A stretch of DNA of 23,167 bases from contig JBBIGV010000060.1 of the NCBI GenBank assembly GCA_037447335.1, positions 1-23,167 of the forward strand, in the 5' to 3' direction. How positions within the stretch are numbered: position 1 is the first letter of the stretch; each line of letters starts with the position of its first letter. Positions 1 to 7,865 of this stretch are shown piece after piece. This DNA is from JBBIGV01 sp037447335. GTDB lineage: Bacteria > Bacteroidota > Ignavibacteria > Ignavibacteriales > Ignavibacteriaceae. The notes under the pieces were generated by a model that saw nothing but the letters and a program-made list of their open reading frames with translations, did no database searches and was not told the DNA's origin. The position numbers and the translations under genes were made by a program.

Positions 1-893
1 ATCCAGCGCTGCTTATATAGCTCTGCAATTGTAGATGCTGTCCAAGAAAAATTGTGTGTTATTAGCTCTATTGTCTGATTATTCTTCTGATCATAAACAG
101 CAACTCTTCTCAAAACTTCTGGATAAGCCTGTTTTGTATCTTCTTCGGCAAGTAGAATTATTTCATCTTTTAGTATATGCTGATTCTTGTTTTCTGGTAA
201 AGCTAACTCCCTTGTCTTTCATACTTTATCGATTTCTTTAATCTTATAACAAAGATAATCTCTTGTGTTTTCCATTGATAAAGCATCTTGAAATCCTGAT
301 ATCCTCTATCGGCGACTATAACTGACCTTCGGGGCAAACTAATATACTGTGCGTGTTTTATATCGGATTGTTTGCCCTCTGTTATAAACATATACGATGG
401 TAAACAACCGTCATAATCTAATAAAGTGTGCAGCTTTATTGCGCCTTTTTCCTGCCTGTATTTCGCCCAGTCAAATACTGATAAACAAACACTTATTATG
501 CTGCTATCAAGCAAATAAATTTTCTTGTCTATCTTTTTGAACTTCTTCCTGATAAAACATCCCTCTGCCTGAAGCTTTTCCTTTAGCATAAAATAAAAAT
601 CCCTGAACATTCGCCAGTCTATGTGTTGATTTATGTAGGATAGGCTCGAACGACTTGGTGATTTTACCAGTATTCCTAAATGATTAAGATTTCCATTGAT
701 TGACCGCATTGCGTTGGTTATTTCTCTTAATGATTGTGCTTTTGCTAAGTGACAAAATATCATTGTCACCAGATGTGTCCAACTGTTTATGTTCTTATTA
801 TGTTTATCTGTCTGATACTTATATACTGCTTTGTTAAATAAGTTTCTGCTTATTAGCTGCATTATTTTGACTGAAAAGAGTTAGATTTACCAT
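1..893 (-). pseudogene. IS4-type transposase, frameshifted twice and cut by window edge
   Basis: This is the DDE transposase of an insertion sequence, with the N-terminal domain typical of IS4-like enzymes (LFNKAVYKYQTDKH, then a SLREI stretch) followed by the catalytic core. The first Asp is in YLLDSSII and the second in IVADRGYQD. The main open frame covers 203-862. Below 203 the protein continues in another frame (ELALPENKNQ through IAELYKQRW) to the window edge, where the Y-x2-R part of the IS4 signature is visible; the catalytic Glu would lie outside. The frames join if one base was lost from CCC at 209-211. At the N-terminus a better start is the ATG at 893, preceded by GAGGG, giving MVNLTLFSQ, which joins the main frame if one base was gained in TTTT at 865-868. 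The family call is firm. Whether the two shifts are real or assembly errors is open. The inverted-repeat ends could not be placed; one end should lie in 894-1129, which holds no gene. Confidence 0.85.
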
Positions 894-1129
894 CGATCCC
901 TCGATATTGTTTGATTGATTTTTTTGTTCAATCTAATTTATCAACTTTATCTGAAGGATCCTTTTTTATTTATTTTGGACAGATGTGATGATTTTAATTA
1001 ACCTTCCAGCACTTCACATAGAATTAATTTTACTTTCTCATAAATTATAAATAAAATGCAGCGCGGACTTCTTAATTCTACCCTCCGCAAGTTATCAAAG
1101 AAGATTTTTAGGAATGCTCATTTAACGTA

Positions 1130-4100
1130 ATGATCAAAAAATACTTTAAAAATTATTATTCATTAACGGCGTGTTTATTAATTCTAATTCAGGTTCCCGG
1201 TTTTTCGCAGTCAATTTTATTTGGAAGACTGACGACTGAAAACGGCCTTTCAAACAACCGGGTTTTTTCTATAGTGCAGGATCATCTGGGTTTTTTATGG
1301 TTCGGCACTGATGATGGGCTTAACAGGTTTGATGGATATGATTTTAAAGTTTACAGAAACGACCCCGCAAATCCTTATTCTTTATCTGATAACGCTATAC
1401 GTTCAATGTTTGTTGACCGCTCTGGTTATATATGGATTGGAACAAAAGGGGGTGAATTAAACAGATATGATCCGGTTTCTGATCGGTTTGAACAATGGGA
1501 GTTTGAAGCCAATGGAATTAAAGAAAACAGTATTACCAGCATATATGAAGACTCTAAAGGTGATATTTGGGTTGGAACTTATAAAGAAGGTTTGTACAAG
1601 TTTCACATCAACAAGAAAAAATTTGAACATTGGGTAAATCTTCCCGATCAGGAAAATAGTCTCAGCATTAATTATGTTACTTCCATTTTAGAAGATAGCA
1701 GGAATGAATTGTGGATAAGCACCTTTTACGGGTTAAATAAATATAATTCTAACAAATCTGAACAACCATTTACCAGAATATATAAAGACAATAAAAATGA
1801 AAACAGCTTAAGCGATAACCTTATCTGGACTATGCAGCAGTCTCATTTCAATTCTGATATAATCTGGATCGGAACATTAAATGGGCTAACAGAATTTAAT
1901 TCAATAACAGGAAAGTTTATTCGTCATTCACTTCCGGACAGAATGCAGCTGCAATTTGGCTATAGTATCAGCTCAATTTCAGAAGATATGATAGGAGATG
2001 AAAAAATTCTGTGGATTGGCACTTTCGGAGGTTTGATCAAAATGAACATTACTGCCGGTTATTCAGAAAGATTTGTAAGGGAGGATAATAATCCATTCGG
2101 TATTAACAGCAATCAGATACATGCATTGCTTAAAGATAAATCAGGTGTTCTGTGGATAGCTTCGGATAACGGCTTGAACTTCTTTTCACACAAAAGCATT
2201 AAGTTTAATTATCCTTATTTCTCATACATTTCCGCTGATCAATATGCTAAGCTGTTCAGAAAAATAATTAATTCTATTACACGGACAGAAAACGGCAAAA
2301 TGTGGTTTGGCTCTACAGAGGGATTATATTCAATAGACGAATCGTTTTTCTTAAGGGCTACAAACAGAGGCAGTTCTGTAAATATTCATCCTGAAATGAA
2401 AGATATAAACATTTGGTCATTATCTCCGGATAAGACAGACAATCTGTGGATAGGAACCTATGGTCAAGGTCTAAAGCAATTAAATCTGCAAACGGGTAAA
2501 ATAAAATCATGGGAAGTTGGTTATAAAGATTACCCGCTGATCTCTCCGTATAAATATATAAAATCACTTTGCGTCAGCACCGATGTGATGATTTGGATAG
2601 GATATTGGGGCGGAGGAGTTGCCAGGTTAAATCCCCGTTCCGGTCATTATAAAATCTGGAGAAATGAATTTAACACTCCCGGTGAGCTAAGCTATAATGA
2701 TGTGTGGGCAATTCACGAAGACAAAATCGGAAGAGTTTGGGTCGGCACCAATGGCGGCGGATTGAATTTGTTTGAAGATAAAGAAGGCGGATATTTCCAT
2801 CACTGGGTAGAGGGTAAATCGGTTTCAACAAATGGATTGAGCAGTAACAGCATTTATACTATATACGAATCCGGAAAATCTGGTAAAGATTCAACAATAC
2901 TATGGATAGGTACCAGAAAAGGTTTAAATAAATTTGTGGTTGATAATAATTCCTCTGCTGACTTTGAACAATTAAAGGTTCAGATAAAAAACTATTCTGT
3001 TAGGAATGGTTTACCCGATAATTCTATCGAAAGCATTATTGAAGATGATAATGGAAACCTGTGGATCGGGACCGGTTCAGGCATTTCATTCTTTAATGTT
3101 ACAGAAGAAAGATTTATTAATTACTCGGTTTCGGACGGACTTGTTGGTAACGAATTTAACACAGGTTCTTCATTCCGAAATGAGAAAGGATTAATTATTC
3201 TTGGCAGCACAAACGGACTTAATGTTTTCCATCCTGATAAAATTAAAAACTCGGTTTACCAGCCTCCGGTGCTTATAACTGATTTTATGATCTTCAATCA
3301 ACCAGTTAGCCCCGGTGAAAACTCATCACTTAAATCAAATATATTTTTTGCTGAACAGCTTGAATTATCTTATAGTCAGAATGTTTTTTCATTTCAGTTT
3401 GCTGCCCTTGACTTCAATTCACCCCAGTCAAATAAGTATTCATATATGATGGAAGGCTTTGATAATGAATGGATTTATAGTAATTCCAGAAGGTTTGTCA
3501 CATATACGAATTTAGATCCGGGTGAGTATATCTTTAAGATAAAAGCTACGAACAGCGATGGTATGTGGAATGAAAATATAACAACACTAAAAGTTATCAT
3601 CACTCCTCCCATTTGGGCAGCATGGTATGCATATACTTTTTACATTGTTGTGTTACTCTCAGTACTACTTCTTATAAGAAAATATGAATTAGAAAAGAGG
3701 GCTAAAAAAATTCGCGAGCGACTTCGTAAACAAAAAGCCGAAGCAGAAATGAGGGAAATGAAGCTGAAAACTGAATCGGCTGAACTTAAAGCAAGAGCTC
3801 TCGAGCAAGAGAAGGAAATTGAAAAGCAGAAAATAAGAAACAGAATTGCCCGTGATCTTCATGATGAAATAGGAAGCAACATCAGCAGTATTTCGTTAAT
3901 CAGCAGAATGCTTAAAGATGAAATTAAATCAGATGGGACCATTGCTGACAGCCTTTCCAGAATTGAATCAACCGCAAAAAGTTCTGTTATGTCAATAAGG
4001 GATATCGTATGGTTTATAAACCCGTCGTCAGATTCATTAAGAGATTTAATCCTGAAAATGAAAGAAGCGGCAGAAAACCTCTTAAAGGATAAGGATTTTA

Positions 4101-4423
4101 CATTCAATCATTCAATACCGAAGGATGATATTAAAATTACACCGGAAATTAAAAGAGCAATTTATCTGATACATAAGGAAACTTTAAATAATGTTTTAAA
4201 ACATTCTGAGGCTGATAAGGTAGCTATTAGCATATCTGTAGATGATACTAAATTTAATCTCGTTATATCCGATAACGGTATTGGCTATGATATTAATACA
4301 GTAAAAAGAGGTAACGGACTTAACAATATTAACTCTCGTGCGGCAGAAATTAATGCTGAATTAACAATGTCCAGTAATCCGGGTTCTGGATCATCTATTG
4401 AACTTAGCCTAAGAATAACGTGA
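1130..4423 (+). CDS. Propeller/Y_Y_Y sensor histidine kinase
   Basis: This is a membrane sensor kinase of the two-component family with a large periplasmic sensor. The 1097 residues run in order: a signal peptide (about 1-27, ending PGFSQS); many two-component regulator propeller repeats with the recurrent pattern W-I/F-G-T-x-x-G-L-N (about 30-700); a Y_Y_Y domain (about 765-825, DFNSPQSNKYSYMMEGFD); one transmembrane helix (about 829-850); a charged coiled coil (850-905); a HisKA_3 dimerisation domain with the phospho-acceptor in RDLHDEIGSN (His911); and a HATPase domain with an N box near 1011-1027 (HKETLNNVLKHSEA) and glycine boxes SDNGIGYD and GNGLNNI. No receiver or AraC domain is fused, unlike many Bacteroides hybrids, so the partner is the regulator 54 bases downstream. 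The ligand is unknown. In Bacteroides such propellers often sense glycans, but nothing here identifies a substrate. The gene is intact. Confidence 0.95.
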   Translation: MIKKYFKNYYSLTACLLILIQVPGFSQSILFGRLTTENGLSNNRVFSIVQDHLGFLWFGTDDGLNRFDGYDFKVYRNDPANPYSLSDNAIRSMFVDRSGYIWIGTKGGELNRYDPVSDRFEQWEFEANGIKENSITSIYEDSKGDIWVGTYKEGLYKFHINKKKFEHWVNLPDQENSLSINYVTSILEDSRNELWISTFYGLNKYNSNKSEQPFTRIYKDNKNENSLSDNLIWTMQQSHFNSDIIWIGTLNGLTEFNSITGKFIRHSLPDRMQLQFGYSISSISEDMIGDEKILWIGTFGGLIKMNITAGYSERFVREDNNPFGINSNQIHALLKDKSGVLWIASDNGLNFFSHKSIKFNYPYFSYISADQYAKLFRKIINSITRTENGKMWFGSTEGLYSIDESFFLRATNRGSSVNIHPEMKDINIWSLSPDKTDNLWIGTYGQGLKQLNLQTGKIKSWEVGYKDYPLISPYKYIKSLCVSTDVMIWIGYWGGGVARLNPRSGHYKIWRNEFNTPGELSYNDVWAIHEDKIGRVWVGTNGGGLNLFEDKEGGYFHHWVEGKSVSTNGLSSNSIYTIYESGKSGKDSTILWIGTRKGLNKFVVDNNSSADFEQLKVQIKNYSVRNGLPDNSIESIIEDDNGNLWIGTGSGISFFNVTEERFINYSVSDGLVGNEFNTGSSFRNEKGLIILGSTNGLNVFHPDKIKNSVYQPPVLITDFMIFNQPVSPGENSSLKSNIFFAEQLELSYSQNVFSFQFAALDFNSPQSNKYSYMMEGFDNEWIYSNSRRFVTYTNLDPGEYIFKIKATNSDGMWNENITTLKVIITPPIWAAWYAYTFYIVVLLSVLLLIRKYELEKRAKKIRERLRKQKAEAEMREMKLKTESAELKARALEQEKEIEKQKIRNRIARDLHDEIGSNISSISLISRMLKDEIKSDGTIADSLSRIESTAKSSVMSIRDIVWFINPSSDSLRDLILKMKEAAENLLKDKDFTFNHSIPKDDIKITPEIKRAIYLIHKETLNNVLKHSEADKVAISISVDDTKFNLVISDNGIGYDINTVKRGNGLNNINSRAAEINAELTMSSNPGSGSSIELSLRIT

Positions 4424-4477
4424 ATGCGTGATTGAAACAAAAAATGCAGCAGAATAAATTACACTGAGATAATTAAT

Positions 4478-5125
4478 ATGACTATACAGAATACAGATAT
4501 AATTATTATAGAAGACAATCAGGTTTTTCGTAATACCCTGCAAAGTGTAATCACCAAAGCATCAGGAAAAACCTGTAACTATATTTTTTCCTCCGGTGAG
4601 GATGCTCTGCAGGAAATGGAAAGACTTGAGCTCGTTCCGGATATAATATTGCTCGATATTGGTTTGCCCGGCAAAGACGGAATCAGTTTAATTCCGTATC
4701 TTAAAAAGCTTACGCCAACATCCAGAATAATCATTCTTACTGTTTATGACGATGATGAAAATATTTTTAATGCAATTTGTGCAGGAGCAACCGGCTACCT
4801 GTTAAAGGATCAGTCACCCGAAGACATAATCAGTTCTATAGATGAAGTGTTAATAGGAGGGGCATCTGTTAATCCGCATATTGCAAAGCGTTTAATGCAG
4901 ATGTTTCGTGACCAGAATAAAACAGAATCAGATTATGGATTATCTGACAGGGAAAAAGAAATTCTTAAACTATTGGTTGAAGGAATGAGCAAAAAACAGA
5001 TATCAGAAAAAATATTTTTAAGTCATCACACAATCGACTCTCACATAAGAAACGTTTATGCAAAGCTTGAAGTACATTCGAGAGGAAGCGCAATAAGTAA
5101 AGCCATTCGTGAAAAACTTATATAG
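4478..5125 (+). CDS. NarL/FixJ-type response regulator
   Basis: This is a cytoplasmic DNA-binding response regulator of 215 residues. The receiver domain (about 7-125) has the acidic pair in IIIIEDNQ, the phospho-acceptor Asp60 in LLDIGLPGKDG, the conserved Thr in IIILTVYDD and Lys110 in YLLKDQSP. A LuxR-type helix-turn-helix follows (about 152-212: LSDREKEILKLLVEG, then ISEKIFLSHHTIDSHIRNVYAKL). It lies 54 bases after the HisKA_3 kinase in the same orientation, and the HisKA_3 with NarL pairing is standard, so the kinase very probably phosphorylates it. Its targets are unknown; the envelope and secreted-protein genes just downstream are candidates by position only. Confidence 0.95.
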   Translation: MTIQNTDIIIIEDNQVFRNTLQSVITKASGKTCNYIFSSGEDALQEMERLELVPDIILLDIGLPGKDGISLIPYLKKLTPTSRIIILTVYDDDENIFNAICAGATGYLLKDQSPEDIISSIDEVLIGGASVNPHIAKRLMQMFRDQNKTESDYGLSDREKEILKLLVEGMSKKQISEKIFLSHHTIDSHIRNVYAKLEVHSRGSAISKAIREKLI

Positions 5126-5234
5126 TAGTTCCAACTTGAGAAAAATGATTCCAAATAAATTTGCTGTAGTGAAACGGTAAAAACTTTTTAATAAAATATT
5201 GTGCATATAACTCTTTAATGAAAACAAATAAATA

Positions 5235-5736
5235 ATGAATTTTAAATCCATCACATCCTTTATCATAATTATATTAATGTTCGGGTTTAATCTTATCCTT
5301 GCTCAGAATCAGCAGGAAAATGGGTTTTAGTCTTGCCTTTACACACGCAGCGTTCGTCGTTTTTCAGAAATCTCAACCATCAGTCGAAAAGAGATTCGAA
5401 CTAAGAAAGGATTATTCAGATACTGACTTTGGTCAGTTTGCCGGAATTATGTTCACCGGCCATGGTGAAAATCATTTTTATGCAGGGGTATATTACATTT
5501 TCTATTTATATGATATAATTGTTATCACTCCAAGCTTCGCACCTGGTTTGTATTTAGAAAATGAAAGTAAAAAACTTTTTTATCCTATTGAGTTCAGATC
5601 CCAAATTGAAGTATCCGTAAAACTTTTGGATAATACGAGAATTGGATTCAGCTTTAACCATATTTCCAATGCCGGACTTGGAGATGAGAATCCCGGTGTG
5701 GAAAGTGTTGCAGTAACTTATATTATTTCATTTTGA
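5235..5736 (+). pseudogene. PagL-like lipid A 3-O-deacylase (acyloxyacyl hydrolase), N-terminal frameshift
   Basis: This is an outer-membrane beta-barrel enzyme of the PagL/acyloxyacyl hydrolase type, which removes an ester-linked acyl chain from lipid A. The C-terminal part (to 5736) carries FNHISNAGLGDENPGVE. His (codon at 5659), Ser at His+2 and Glu at His+14 match the spacing of the PagL catalytic residues. The barrel strands include ITPSFAPGLY and PIEFRSQIEVSV. A clear signal peptide begins at ATG 5235 (MNFKSITSFIIIILMFG, ending ILAQNQQ), but that frame hits TAG at 5328-5330. The mature protein continues one frame over (GFSLAFTHAA). One extra base in the GGGTTTT run at 5322-5328 explains the break. 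If the shift is real, the only start in the barrel frame is a TTG at 5299 without a signal peptide, and the product would not reach the outer membrane. Confidence 0.8.
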
Positions 5737-5776
5737 TCGCTTAAGCTTCATAATTTAAATGCCCCCTCATTTTCAC

Positions 5777-5806
5777 AATCACGCATTTGCGTGATTCTTT
5801 TTTTTT
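5777..5806 (+). terminator. Rho-independent terminator after the PagL-like gene
   Basis: A perfect hairpin, AATCACGCATTTGCGTGATT (9-base arms at 5777-5785 and 5788-5796), is followed by C and nine T at 5798-5806. It lies 40 bases after the stop codon at 5736. The same 20 bases recur at 7787-7806, so the stem is also a dispersed repeat. Confidence 0.8.
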
Positions 5807-5894
5807 CATTAAAAAACTACTTTAACATCCAGAATATCCAGATTCTGCTGATTGAGTAGAGACATTGTCTTTATAATTATTTAAGGAGTTAATA

Positions 5895-6481
5895 ATGAAA
5901 AAATTACACAAGTTTTTTATAACCCTGTTTGTTATTACAATAACAGGATATTTTGTTTTATCATCCGAACTAACCAGTCAAACAAAAAAAGTTATAAGGC
6001 AGTCACTGGTAATGTAATAATTGCTGATTCTGCTTTTAATTTAAATAATTGGACAGCTCAGGTTAGATTAAATTCAAACGGTGCTACTTATTCTTATAAC
6101 CAACAGACGACTGGCGGTAACCCTGGCAGCTACTTACAAATGATTTATAATTTGCCCCTTCCACCCAGTCTTCAGATTTCCGCTATAATGGTTTTATATA
6201 AATACACTGGAGATTATTATGTTCCAAGTGTGCAAGGAAGTATAGACTCAATTACTTATAGAGAAAATTTAAGACACGAACAGCCAAATGGTTTTGTCCT
6301 AAGTTTTCCTGTAGTATATCAGTCCGGCAAAATCTATAGGGCAAATAATTTTTCTCTGATGTTAACAGAACCAGGTATCTGGCATACCGGAATAAAAAAA
6401 GGTTTGGTCCAAAATAATTTTTTCAATATTGATGGCTCAGGTACACGCCCAAATTTTTCTGCAACAGGAGATACAATTTAA
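5895..6481 (+). pseudogene. Secreted T9SS cargo protein, N-terminal part (frameshift, then in-frame stop)
   Basis: This is the N-terminal portion of a secreted protein whose C-terminal portion is at 6482-7651. ATG 5895 follows AAGGAG and starts a signal peptide (MKKLHKFFITLFVITITGYF). That frame ends at TAA 6015-6017. The protein continues in another frame after the seven-A run at 5984-5990 (TKKSYKAVTGNVIIADSAFN), consistent with loss of one A. The mature part resembles a carbohydrate- or lectin-like extracellular domain (FNLNNWTAQVRL, GGNPGSYLQM), but I do not recognise a named family. The frame then stops at TAA 6479-6481 after SATGDTI, and the same frame continues at once with FGFERSRSRG. 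The ORF fragment from 6140 that a gene caller would report is only the middle of this gene. Confidence 0.7.
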
Positions 6482-7651
6482 TTTGGATTTGAAAGATCCC
6501 GCTCGAGAGGATCCAATCAGGTTGATACTTCCTACAATACATTTATTTACGGTATTGACAATTTCAGAGTAGAAATTAATCCGCTACCGGGAAATCAACC
6601 TCCGATTGCAAATGATGATGTGAAAGTTCATTATTCTTCACAATTGGGTACTGAAGTGGTAATAGCTCCATTGTTGAATGATTACGATCCTGATGGTGAT
6701 GATATTATTCTCGACACACTGTTTAACGTTGTCGGTGCTTCAGTAATTTGGATTCAAGGCGATTTTGTTAAGTGTTATTTTGCTGCCGATAATGGTTATG
6801 GTTGGTTTAATTACGGAATTACTGATGGCGAATTTCATGATTATGCGATGGTTGATGTCCTCATTGATTGTTATTGCATTGTGCAGTGCTTGTCTGGAAT
6901 GAGTAGGATACAAGAACCTGGAGTTAGTCAACAATTGCAGGATACAGTAGACCTTGATCTCATTCGTCGTTTTCGGGATGAAGTAATGAAGCCTTCTTAT
7001 TATGGTGCTCGGTATATTGAGATGTATTATGAAACCACACCAGAAATACTTTTCCTTATTGCTATTTTACAACCGGAATTAGCATCACAAGCTGCAACAA
7101 TGGTAGAATTACTTCAACCCTCAATCCGTAATTTGCTGGATGGAGATGGTCAGCAGCCTATAACTGCAGAACAGATAAATGCAATACAAGCCTTTTTAAC
7201 AAATTTATCATCTGCCGGAAATGCCAATATTCAACAGATTGTTACGGAGGAATTACAAAGACTCGGTCCACTTGAAAATTATATTGGAATGCCCGTAAAT
7301 GAAGTTATTTTCCAGACAATGGTTACTGATGTTGAAGACGAACAGCATTCAGTGCCAACGCACTTTGGTTTAGAACAAAACTACCCCAATCCTTTTAATC
7401 CGAGCACAATTATCCGGTATCAGGTATCCAGCATCTCGCAAGTTTCACTTAAAGTCTACGATTTGCTTGGCAGAGAAATAGCAACATTAGCCAACGAACA
7501 AAAACCAGCCGGCATATATGAAGTAACCATCGATGCGAGTGGCTTATCAAGCGGGGTTTCCGCCAGAGGCGGATATGCCTCGGGCATATATTTCTATCGT
7601 TTGCAGGCAGGTTCATTCGTTCAAACTAAGAAGATGATCCTCCTACGTTAA
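6482..7651 (+). pseudogene. Secreted T9SS cargo protein, C-terminal part with cadherin-like repeat and sorting domain
   Basis: This continues the preceding entry in the same frame; an open start within it is at 6620. It contains a tandem cadherin/VCBS-like module (PPIANDD, then LLNDYDPDGDD), common in bacterial adhesins and extracellular enzymes, then an unassigned helical, Gln-rich stretch (about 7060-7330) that resembles no catalytic domain known to me. It ends in a T9SS sorting domain (QNYPNPFNPSTIIRY to VQTKKMILLR). T9SS cargo domains direct export through the outer membrane and surface attachment or release. An in-frame insertion, VSARGGYASG, splits the usual SSG-IYFYRLQAG of this domain and is encoded by two palindromes (7559-7589). 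Without the upstream frameshift and stop, the full gene would be about 585 codons. The catalytic role is unknown. Confidence 0.75.
7559..7589. repeat. Double palindrome inside T9SS sorting-domain coding sequence
   Basis: Two consecutive hairpins are present: TCCGCC (7559-7564) with GGCGGA (7568-7573), and ATATGCC (7573-7579) with GGCATAT (7583-7589). They encode SARGGYA inside the sorting domain, where the paralogous copies here read straight from S/A-S-G into IYFYRLQAG. The extra ten residues keep the frame. Confidence 0.65.
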
Positions 7652-7704
7652 GAGCTACGGAGGACAGGTTTTGATAAAATAAATTTTGGCTCTTCCTTAA
7701 ATAA

Positions 7705-7747
7705 GAGAAGGAAAACATAAAACTATTGCAGAATGGTTTTCCTTCTC
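7705..7747 (+). terminator. Long-stem inverted repeat, possible terminator
   Basis: A perfect 12-base inverted repeat (GAGAAGGAAAAC at 7705-7716, GTTTTCCTTCTC at 7736-7747) with a 19-base loop lies 54 bases after the stop at 7651. It is followed by GACGATTTTTG, which gives a short T tract. It may end transcription of the upstream gene or stabilise the mRNA 3' end. Confidence 0.5.
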
Positions 7748-7786
7748 GACGATTTTTGACTTCCTTTACCAAAATGATCTTTTTAA

Positions 7787-7806
7787 AATCACGCATTTGC
7801 GTGATT
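7787..7806. repeat. Second copy of the 20-base palindromic repeat
   Basis: AATCACGCATTTGCGTGATT is identical to 5777-5796 and in the same orientation as judged by the central TTT. It is not followed by a T run here. Together the copies bracket the 5895-7651 gene. A half copy (TGCGTGATTG) occurs at 4425-4434, just after the kinase stop codon. Confidence 0.75.
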
Positions 7807-7865
7807 GCAGTCAATCCGCCCTTAAAATATTTTTCGCAAAACAAAAAATTGATTAAGGACTAAAC

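Noticed and set aside
35..241. Plus-strand reading frame of 68 codons
   Set aside because: It lies antisense to the frameshifted tail of the IS4 transposase, which has clear family similarity.
7626..7844. Minus-strand frame of 72 codons
   Set aside because: It covers the intergenic hairpins and has no start context or family resemblance.
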